A stretch of 11,601 nucleotides of DNA from an uncultured bacterium. Its GTDB lineage: Bacteria > Actinomycetota > Coriobacteriia > Coriobacteriales > Coriobacteriaceae. Below, in pieces: positions 1 to 11,601 of the stretch (position 1 is the first letter of the stretch; every line of letters starts with the position of its first letter). The position numbers and the translations under genes were made by a program. The notes below the pieces were generated by a model. That model did not search any database, was not told the origin of the DNA, and saw nothing but the letters and a program-made list of their open reading frames with translations. Where the stretch lies: NCBI GenBank assembly GCA_905215205.1, contig CAJMPK010000034.1, forward strand, positions 1 to 11,601. The letters are read 5' to 3'.

Positions 1-207
1 GAGTTTGACGTCGTGCTCGAGGGCTTCGGCGACAACAAGATCCAGGTCATCAAGGCCGTCCGTGAGCTCACCAACCTTGGCCTGAAGGAGGCCAAGGAGG
101 TCGTCGAGGGCGCTCCCAAGGCTGTTCTCGAGGGTGCCAAGAAGGAGGACGCCGAGGCCGCCAAGGAGAAGCTCGAGGCTGCTGGCGCTGCTGTCACCCT
201 CAAGTAA
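1..207 (+). CDS. rplL: 50S ribosomal protein L7/L12, C-terminal part (5' end outside window)
   Basis: This is the last 68 codons of L7/L12, the multicopy stalk protein of the large ribosomal subunit that recruits and stimulates the translation GTPases. The reading frame is open from base 1 (EFDVVLEGFGDNKIQVIK) and stops at TAA 205-207. The C-terminal-domain signature is clear: EFDVVL, then KIQVIKAVRELTNLGLKEAK, VVEGAPK, and a closing Ala/Glu/Lys-rich helix ending in AAGAAVTLK. Those elements include the conserved Lys/Gly surface that contacts translation factors. The N-terminal dimerisation domain and hinge lie upstream of the window. An internal GTG at 13 is not the start, because the conserved domain continues upstream of it. 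A terminator follows closely, so rplL is probably the last gene of an rplJ-rplL unit; rplJ is not visible. Confidence 0.96.
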   Translation, partial: EFDVVLEGFGDNKIQVIKAVRELTNLGLKEAKEVVEGAPKAVLEGAKKEDAEAAKEKLEAAGAAVTLK

Positions 208-235
208 TCAGGCTTTCTCGCCAGATTTCTTTGCA

Positions 236-268
236 GACGGGGTTCGCATTGCGAGCCCCGTCTTTTTT
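236..268 (+). terminator. Rho-independent terminator after rplL
   Basis: The arms GACGGGGTTCGC (236-247) and GCGAGCCCCGTC (251-262) form a 12-bp stem with one G-T wobble and a 3-base ATT loop. Six T residues follow at 263-268. It sits 28 bases after the rplL stop and should separate rplL from galU and the rpoBC genes downstream. Confidence 0.93.
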
Positions 269-409
269 GTTATGGCCACTCTATTTTGCTGGCTCGGCAT
301 GCAAATTGCTTCCGCTTGCGGTGCTTTGGGGTCGCTACCGTTGGGCGATAAAGTTGCACCATTCGAGCAATAATTTGCGTTGACCTGCTGAAGAATGGCG
401 CTTGCCTGC

Positions 410-421
410 ATTAACGTTAAT
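410..421. promoter_or_regulatory. 12-bp perfect palindrome upstream of galU
   Basis: ATTAACGTTAAT is a perfect 12-bp palindrome about 110 bases upstream of the galU start. Its AT-rich symmetric form would suit a dimeric helix-turn-helix regulator, and it overlaps a possible -35 element (TTAACG 411-416). No specific regulator is recognised. Of the rest of 269-520, only weak GCAA/TTGC inverted motifs were seen at 301-309 and 367-378. Confidence 0.35.
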
Positions 422-439
422 TAGCAGCGGTAAGATACT
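411..439 (+). promoter_or_regulatory. Possible weak sigma-70-type promoter for galU
   Basis: TTAACG (411-416) and GATACT (434-439) are 17 bases apart, each matching the housekeeping consensus at 4 of 6 positions. galU must have a promoter in this interval because the rplL terminator lies upstream. An alternative is TTGACC at 380-385, but it has no good -10 partner. The position is tentative. Confidence 0.3.
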
Positions 440-447
440 TCAGTATC
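434..447. repeat. Short inverted repeat overlapping the proposed galU -10
   Basis: GATACT (434-439) and AGTATC (442-447) are perfect 6-bp arms separated by TC. If the -10 at 434-439 is right, this is positioned like an operator. It is too short and too weak to be a terminator and has no T-tract. Confidence 0.35.
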
Positions 448-483
448 GCAATTTGGTCTGCGGCCGCCGTGCCGCACGCACAG

Positions 484-498
484 GGCGCATCCTGCGCC
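484..498 (+). promoter_or_regulatory. GC-rich stem-loop in the galU leader
   Basis: GGCGCA (484-489) and TGCGCC (493-498) pair perfectly around a 3-base TCC loop, a few bases before the presumed AAAGGA ribosome-binding site at 503-508. It would form in the mRNA leader and could affect access to the start region. No T-tract follows, so it is not a terminator, and no known riboswitch class is recognised. Confidence 0.4.
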
Positions 499-520
499 TG
501 CGAAAGGATCCTTGAATAAT

Positions 521-1429
521 ATGAAGGCAATCATCCCCGCCGCCGGTCTTGGCACGCGTTTTCTGCCTGGCACCAAGTGCACGCCCAAAGAAATGCTGCC
601 GGTTCTCGACAAGCCGGTCATCCAGTATGTCGTTGAGGAGGCGCTCGACCCCGAGGAGGTCGACGATGCCATTATCGTCACCTCGCCCGGCAAGCCCGAG
701 CTGCTGAACTACTTCCAGCCCGACCGTTCGCTCGAGAACCTGCTGCGCGAGCGCGGTAAGGACGCCTACGCCGACGCTGTCGCCCATGCGGGCGGTATGC
801 CGGTCGACTTCCGCTATCAGTACGAGCCCAAGGGTCTCGGTCACGCCATTCGCTCTGCCGCCGACGCTGTGGCAGGGGAGAACTTCCTGGTTCTTCTGGG
901 CGACTACGTTGTGCCCAACCGCGACATCTGCGACAAGATGCTGGCCGTCTCCAAGGAGCACGGTGGCGCTTCGGTTATCGCCGTTGCCGCGTGCGCTCCC
1001 GAGGAGGTTAGCCGCTACGGCGTTATTGCCGGTGAGCGCGTGGGCTCGCTCGAGGGCGCCGAGGATGTTGCTGATGGCGAGCCGGGTGCCGTGTGGCGCA
1101 TCGGCGGCTTGGTGGAGAAGCCTGCTCCCGAGGCGGCTCCGTCCAACCTGTACATCGTCGGCCGCTACCTGCTGAGCCCGCTGGTCATGGACCTTCTTGC
1201 CGACCAGCAGGCCGGTAAGGGCGGCGAGATCCAGCTGACCGACGCCATGGCCCGTTCGCTCGATCGCGAGGCCATGTATGCCGTCGTCATCGACCCGCTG
1301 TCGGGCTACGACACCGGTACCCCGTCTGGCTGGATGGCCACCAACGCCCTCATGGCTGCAAGCGATCCTCGTTTTGCAGACGCCTTCTGGGATGCCATCG
1401 ACGAGCGCGGCGGCTTGATGCGCAAGTAG
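521..1429 (+). CDS. galU: UTP-glucose-1-phosphate uridylyltransferase (UDP-glucose pyrophosphorylase)
   Basis: This 302-residue cytoplasmic nucleotidyltransferase makes UDP-glucose and pyrophosphate from UTP and glucose-1-phosphate. UDP-glucose feeds galactose use, glycolipid and cell-envelope polysaccharide synthesis. The Rossmann-like GT-A fold is marked by AAGLGTRFLPGTK (7-19), PKEMLPVLDKPVIQYVVEEA (22-41), EPKGLGHAI (102-110), LLGDYVVP (125-132), VEKPAPEAAPSNLYIVGRY (198-216) and GGEIQLTDA (234-242), all close to GalU/GtaB. Two positions depart from the usual motifs: LLGDY where GtaB has LLGDD, and YDTGTPSGW (263-271) in place of the GalU form YD(C/V)G(N/E)KLG; the DTGT form recalls RmlA. 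ATG 521 is preferred over in-frame TTG 512 because the AAAGGA at 503-508 is only 3 bases from the TTG. It lies between two terminators, so it is probably monocistronic. Confidence 0.93.
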   Translation: MKAIIPAAGLGTRFLPGTKCTPKEMLPVLDKPVIQYVVEEALDPEEVDDAIIVTSPGKPELLNYFQPDRSLENLLRERGKDAYADAVAHAGGMPVDFRYQYEPKGLGHAIRSAADAVAGENFLVLLGDYVVPNRDICDKMLAVSKEHGGASVIAVAACAPEEVSRYGVIAGERVGSLEGAEDVADGEPGAVWRIGGLVEKPAPEAAPSNLYIVGRYLLSPLVMDLLADQQAGKGGEIQLTDAMARSLDREAMYAVVIDPLSGYDTGTPSGWMATNALMAASDPRFADAFWDAIDERGGLMRK

Positions 1430-1449
1430 GCCTTCGGGCAACGATATTT

Positions 1450-1482
1450 ACGGGCGCGGACCTCGGTTCGCGCCCGTTTTTT
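1450..1482 (+). terminator. Rho-independent terminator after galU
   Basis: ACGGGCGCG (1450-1458) and CGCGCCCGT (1469-1477) form a 9-bp stem. The inner GACC/GGTT can extend it, and the T-tract spans 1477-1482. It lies 20 bases past the galU stop and implies that galU and rpoB are separately transcribed. Confidence 0.93.
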
Positions 1483-1512
1483 ATAAGAGCTGCGATTGCC
1501 GACCCTCTGTTC

Positions 1513-1569
1513 ACAGAAAATATATGAACATATGTTCGATGCACATACATTTACCTGCATGTTTTCTGT
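1513..1569. repeat. 8-bp inverted repeat enclosing the LexA-like box
   Basis: ACAGAAAA (1513-1520) and TTTTCTGT (1562-1569) are perfect inverted arms 41 bases apart. They enclose the GAACATATGTTC palindrome off-centre. Such spacing could reflect a regulator pair or chance in an AT-rich spacer. Confidence 0.35.
1525..1538. promoter_or_regulatory. Putative LexA (SOS) box upstream of rpoB
   Basis: TGAACATATGTTCG matches the Gram-positive LexA operator core GAAC-N4-GTTC exactly, and 13 of 14 bases of the ideal CGAACATATGTTCG. The central 12 bases form a perfect palindrome. It lies in the galU-rpoB spacer, about 80 bases upstream of the proposed rpoB -35. A weak promoter-like pair just upstream (TTGCCG 1496-1501 and AATATA 1519-1524, 17 bases apart) would place its start within the box. 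No gene is seen between the box and rpoB, so the target, if any, would be rpoBC or a short RNA. Confidence 0.5.
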
Positions 1570-1615
1570 CGAAAAACTTTGCTACTCCAAAAACTCAATC
1601 ACGTCAAGGCTTTTC

Positions 1616-1643
1616 TTGCCCAACGGTCGGTACCTGATAAACT
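1616..1643 (+). promoter_or_regulatory. Likely housekeeping promoter of rpoBC
   Basis: TTGCCC (1616-1621) and TAAACT (1638-1643) are separated by 16 bases, a good sigma-70/SigA-type pair. Transcription would begin near 1650, giving a leader of about 65 bases before rpoB. A promoter is expected here because the galU terminator lies upstream. Confidence 0.55.
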
Positions 1644-1659
1644 ATTAGGTTGCGATAAC

Positions 1660-1680
1660 TGGCGAAGCTATGCCTCGCCA
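1660..1680 (+). promoter_or_regulatory. Small stem-loop in the rpoB leader
   Basis: TGGCGA (1660-1665) and TCGCCA (1675-1680) form a 6-bp stem with a 9-base loop in the predicted 5' leader, ending about 20 bases before the strong AAGGAGG ribosome-binding site (1701-1707). No T-tract follows. A role is not evident. Confidence 0.35.
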
Positions 1681-1716
1681 ATCCACCGAGCATTTCCGTG
1701 AAGGAGGAAAAACCTG

Positions 1717-5208
<3,492 letters not shown>

Positions 5209-5214
5209 TTGACT

Positions 5215-9690
<4,476 letters not shown>

Positions 9691-9716
9691 TTTCCTAGTA
9701 CGTTAACCGCCCTTCC

Positions 9717-9754
9717 AAAGACCCGTTTCCCAACAGGGAAGCGGGTCTTTTTTT
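9717..9754 (+). terminator. Strong Rho-independent terminator after rpoC
   Basis: AAAGACCCGTTTCCC (9717-9731) and GGGAAGCGGGTCTTT (9736-9750) form a 15-bp stem with one G-T wobble and an AACA loop. A run of seven T (9748-9754) follows. It lies 26 bases past the rpoC stop and closes the rpoBC unit. Confidence 0.96.
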
Positions 9755-9761
9755 GAAGAGA

Positions 9762-9799
9762 ACCTGCCAAAAAGGGACAGGTTTATTTTGGTAGGTTTT
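9762..9799 (+). repeat. Left copy of a 38-bp inverted repeat flanking the sigma/anti-sigma module
   Basis: This unit starts ACCTGCCAAAAAGGGACAGG and ends TTTATTTTGGTAGGTTTT. Its reverse complement recurs at 11507-11544 with a single difference (A at 9793 here, C in the equivalent place there). The first 21 bases have ACCTG...CAGGT arms, so each unit could itself form a small hairpin. It lies just after the rpoC terminator and 13 bases before the ECF-type promoter. Confidence 0.9.
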
Positions 9800-9812
9800 T
9801 CCTGCTTGAATT

Positions 9813-9841
9813 TGAAACATTCCGTTCGGTCAAAGCGTATC
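9813..9841 (+). promoter_or_regulatory. ECF-type promoter of the sigma factor gene (probable autoregulation)
   Basis: TGAAAC (9813-9818) and CGTATC (9836-9841) are 17 bases apart. This is the layout and sequence of promoters read by SigW/SigX/SigV-type ECF sigma factors in Firmicutes (TGAAAC, then CGTA or CGTC). It stands about 50 bases before the sigma start codon, so the sigma factor probably drives its own operon. No convincing housekeeping promoter was found in 9755-9889. Confidence 0.65.
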
Positions 9842-9889
9842 TATGGTGAGGGCCTCAGCAAGAAACATCAGCATCACCGGGAGGTGATT

Positions 9890-10408
9890 ATGGAAGAACA
9901 AGCTTTTAGACAGGTGGTTGAAGATCACAGGGATGTCGTGTTTCGAATCGCATTGACGTATCTGCGCGATCGTGCCGATGCCGACGATATTGCCCAAGAC
10001 GTCTTTCTTAAGTTGCTTAAAAGCGATGGACACTTTGAAAGTCGGGAACATCTTCGTCGCTGGCTTATCCGGGTCACGATCAATGAATGCAAATCGCTCT
10101 TTCGAAAGCCATGGAGGCGTGTGGAGGATATTGAGAACCTGGCCGAGTCGCTTTCGATAGCGCAGGATGAGACCAAGGCGGTCTTGTCAGACGTTATGCG
10201 ACTTCCGGAGCGATTCCGTGTTCCCATCGTGCTCTATTACTATCTGGGCTTTTCGACCTCAGAGATTGCCGAGTTACTGCATGTGCCAGCCGCTACCGTT
10301 CGAACGCGTTTAGCTCGCGGTCGATCGAAGCTCAAATTCATCCTAGAGGAGGGCGACCGTGAAATCCAATCAAATCAAGCAGGCCTTCGAGTCCATCCAA
10401 GCCGATAG
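9890..10408 (+). CDS. ECF (extracytoplasmic function) RNA polymerase sigma factor
   Basis: This 172-residue group IV sigma factor would replace the housekeeping sigma on core polymerase at a small set of promoters. ATG 9890 is chosen for the GGGAGGTG at 9879-9886. An in-frame TTG at 9788 lies inside the upstream repeat and would put the ECF promoter inside the gene. Sigma region 2 spans about residues 9-75, with DVVFRIALTYLRDRADADDI and QDVFLKLL followed by RRWLIRVTINECKS. Region 4 spans about 103-152: LPERFRVPIVLYYYLG, then the helix-turn-helix FSTSEIAELLHVPAATVRTRLARGRSKLK. There is no region 3, as expected. The last 17 codons overlap the next gene, the usual arrangement for a sigma factor translationally coupled to its anti-sigma. 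Codons such as TTA and AGA, absent or scarce in rpoBC, occur here. Target genes are unknown. Confidence 0.93.
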   Translation: MEEQAFRQVVEDHRDVVFRIALTYLRDRADADDIAQDVFLKLLKSDGHFESREHLRRWLIRVTINECKSLFRKPWRRVEDIENLAESLSIAQDETKAVLSDVMRLPERFRVPIVLYYYLGFSTSEIAELLHVPAATVRTRLARGRSKLKFILEEGDREIQSNQAGLRVHPSR

Positions 10409-11435
10409 CAATCTTGCAGATCGCGTCCTTAATACCGCTGCGGGTGAGCCGCTTCATCGAAAGGGCCACGCGAAACCTCTCTATGTTGCCGTGATCGGAT
10501 GCCTTGCCGGAGTGCTGGCGACCGGAGGGGTCGCCTACGCCGTCGTCAATTCCAGTTATTTTGCCTCTGCCTGGGGAAACCATGGCAACGGAGAGTCCAT
10601 TACCTTGACTCAAGGTGGCTCGTCGGGGACTAAATATACCTACACCAGAGAGTTTGGTGATGGTATCGCGCCCCAAAGCTTGGAGGGTTCAGTACAGAAG
10701 GTCAATCTGTCCGTCGAGGGCAACGGCTATACACTCGACATTCATGATATGGCTATCGATAAAAACGGTTGCGGTGCCGTGACGTTTACGTTGTCCAATC
10801 CAAATGGTGTTAACTACTACAAGCCGGCAGCAGAGACTGGCGAACTTGTTCTCTATGGTGAAGAAGAACAAGGCATCGGCACGCCCAGCATGAACTTCGG
10901 CGAGGAATGGGCTGATACGCGCTGCACAATTGATAAGGACACATCAAGCGACACGGTCATTAAAGGCACGATGTACTTTGCCTCGTGGAATCGCGAGCGA
11001 GATTTGGGACATGCGGTCACCTGGAATATCTGCTGGACTGAGGGCGAAGGCGAGGATGCGAAGCCGTTCGAAGTATCGACGCCCGAGTTTAGCGTTGGAG
11101 CGTACGTCGATACAAAGGAACTCCGCTCCGGTGACTCGCCTCTTGAGATTAGCCCGTTTTCCATCCAGACGCACATCGATGATCTGGGCATTGACGCAGT
11201 CACGAAAAAGTTGACCGTTACCTACAAGGATGGATCGGAGCAGATTATCGAAGATGATGCTGCGGGTGCGTACAATTTATATGTCTCGCTGACGCGCAAT
11301 AGCGGAGAGAACATCTCGGTGCCGACAAAACTGATTAATGTCGATCAAGTGGTCTCGGTAACCCTTGAGGGCACGAGGTACACATCAACAGGAGAGACCG
11401 AAACAGAAGCACCCTTTACCATCGTCTATTCGTAA
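10359..11435 (+). CDS. Single-pass membrane protein, probable anti-sigma factor (DUF4179-like)
   Basis: This 358-residue protein has a basic cytoplasmic N-terminus (1-40), one membrane segment at about 41-63 (VAVIGCLAGVLATGGVAYAV) and an outside domain of about 295 residues. The outside part is polar and beta-rich, with EGNGYTLDIHDMAIDKNG (120-137) and LEISPFSI ... KKLTVTYKDGSEQII (262-297). That pattern is like the Ig-like extracellular parts of DUF4179-type proteins found next to ECF sigma factors. No HXXXCXXC zinc anti-sigma motif is visible in the N-terminus; only Cys48, Cys138, Cys189 and Cys225 were seen. GTG 10359 follows GAGGAGGG at 10346-10353 and overlaps the sigma gene by 50 bases. 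Overlap, membrane topology and shared terminator suggest it sequesters the sigma factor and releases it on an envelope signal. The family name and role are inferred; a signal-sensing lipoprotein-like partner is an alternative. Confidence 0.7.
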   Translation: MKSNQIKQAFESIQADSNLADRVLNTAAGEPLHRKGHAKPLYVAVIGCLAGVLATGGVAYAVVNSSYFASAWGNHGNGESITLTQGGSSGTKYTYTREFGDGIAPQSLEGSVQKVNLSVEGNGYTLDIHDMAIDKNGCGAVTFTLSNPNGVNYYKPAAETGELVLYGEEEQGIGTPSMNFGEEWADTRCTIDKDTSSDTVIKGTMYFASWNRERDLGHAVTWNICWTEGEGEDAKPFEVSTPEFSVGAYVDTKELRSGDSPLEISPFSIQTHIDDLGIDAVTKKLTVTYKDGSEQIIEDDAAGAYNLYVSLTRNSGENISVPTKLINVDQVVSVTLEGTRYTSTGETETEAPFTIVYS

Positions 11436-11440
11436 GGTCA

Positions 11441-11474
11441 AGGCCGCTTCCCAAGAGGGGAAGCGGCCTATTTT
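11441..11474 (+). terminator. Rho-independent terminator after the sigma/anti-sigma operon
   Basis: AGGCCGCTTCCC (11441-11452) and GGGAAGCGGCCT (11458-11469) form a perfect 12-bp stem with an AAGAG loop, followed by TATTTT. It begins 5 bases after the stop of the membrane protein. Its CTTCCC/GGGAAG apex is the same as in the rpoC terminator, apart from one wobble base. Confidence 0.92.
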
Positions 11475-11506
11475 GCGTTAAATGGGCGGTTATTGTTTCC
11501 CCAGAT

Positions 11507-11544
11507 AAAACCGACCAAAATAAACCTGTCCCTTTTTGGCAGGT
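11507..11544 (-). repeat. Right copy of the 38-bp inverted repeat
   Basis: On the minus strand this reads ACCTGCCAAAAAGGGACAGG, then TTTATTTTGGTCGGTTTT, identical to the left copy at 37 of 38 positions. It lies 32 bases after the operon terminator. Together the copies bracket a 1783-bp segment holding the ECF promoter, both genes and the terminator. No target-site duplication was found in the bases directly outside the two copies. Confidence 0.9.
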
Positions 11545-11553
11545 GGCGTTGCC

Positions 11554-11569
11554 CCGACGAGCACGTCGG
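11554..11569. repeat. GC-rich hairpin at the window's right end
   Basis: CCGACG (11554-11559) and CGTCGG (11564-11569) pair around AGCA. A second small inverted motif, CCC-GGACC-GGG, follows at 11573-11583. No gene or T-tract is visible up to base 11601. These hairpins directly follow the right repeat copy and may belong to a larger repeat element cut by the window edge. Confidence 0.45.
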
Positions 11570-11601
11570 ATTCCCGGACCGGGCGGCCCAGGTTTTAAGT
11601 T

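Noticed and set aside
208..411. Minus-strand frame of 67 codons between rplL and galU
   Set aside because: It runs through the rplL terminator, and the 67-residue product has no recognisable domain or homology that I can see.
440..1441. 333-codon open frame on the minus strand across galU
   Set aside because: It is in register with galU codons and has a composition typical of an antisense shadow. The galU reading on the plus strand has clear family motifs.
1539..1637. Possible 32-codon small gene just after the LexA-like box (ATG 1539, TGA 1635)
   Set aside because: No ribosome-binding site precedes the ATG, the peptide has no recognisable feature, and it would run through the proposed rpoB -35.
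5209..5214. TTG 5209 as the rpoC start
   Set aside because: AAGGAG at 5200-5205 is only 3 bases from this TTG but 9 from the in-frame GTG at 5215, which is a normal distance.
9788..9889. TTG 9788 as the start of the sigma factor, adding 34 residues
   Set aside because: The extra residues are not sigma-like, the codon lies inside the flanking repeat, and the extension would cover the ECF promoter. ATG 9890 has a strong GGGAGGTG site.
11554..11601. Possible tRNA or other RNA gene at the right edge, given strong hairpins
   Set aside because: No cloverleaf, T-loop consensus or CCA-adjacent acceptor pairing could be found; the hairpins look like repeat-element structure.

Overview
This window looks like the chromosome of an actinobacterium of the class Coriobacteriia, probably close to Collinsella. 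The evidence is GC-rich, strongly codon-biased core genes, an Actinomycetota-style RpoB/RpoC pair with long acidic tails, and the gene order. The taxonomic call is recognition and inference; no database was searched.

Layout, all genes on the + strand: the 3' end of rplL (ribosomal protein L7/L12) and its terminator (1-268); a 5' region with several small palindromes, then galU, UTP-glucose-1-phosphate uridylyltransferase, with its own terminator (269-1482); an intergenic region with a near-perfect Gram-positive LexA (SOS) box and a likely rpoB promoter (1483-1716); rpoB and rpoC, separated by only a few bases and ending at a strong terminator (1717-9754); a small accessory module of an ECF sigma factor overlapping a single-pass membrane protein that is probably its anti-sigma factor, preceded by an ECF-type promoter and followed by its own terminator (9755-11474); and a tail of repeat and hairpin sequence with no gene (11475-11601).

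rplL, rpoB and rpoC are the translation/transcription core. Here the usual rplL-rpoB link is broken by galU, which has terminators on both sides, so rpoBC probably depends on its own promoter. The sigma/anti-sigma pair looks like a self-contained envelope-signalling switch. Its sequence is less GC-biased and uses codons avoided in rpoBC, and it is bracketed by a 38-bp inverted repeat (37 of 38 positions identical), which suggests an inserted or repeat-bounded cassette.

Three things deserve most attention. (1) The RpoC C-terminus carries an extra domain that aligns without gaps to the C-terminal domain of the RNA polymerase alpha subunit, including counterparts of the DNA-contacting Arg265, Asn268, Gly296, Lys298 and Glu302 of E. 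coli. (2) RpoB has a replaced and 8-residue-longer fork loop 2, next to the rifampicin region. (3) The sigma/anti-sigma cassette is flanked by inverted repeats and has a TGAAAC-N17-CGTATC promoter.
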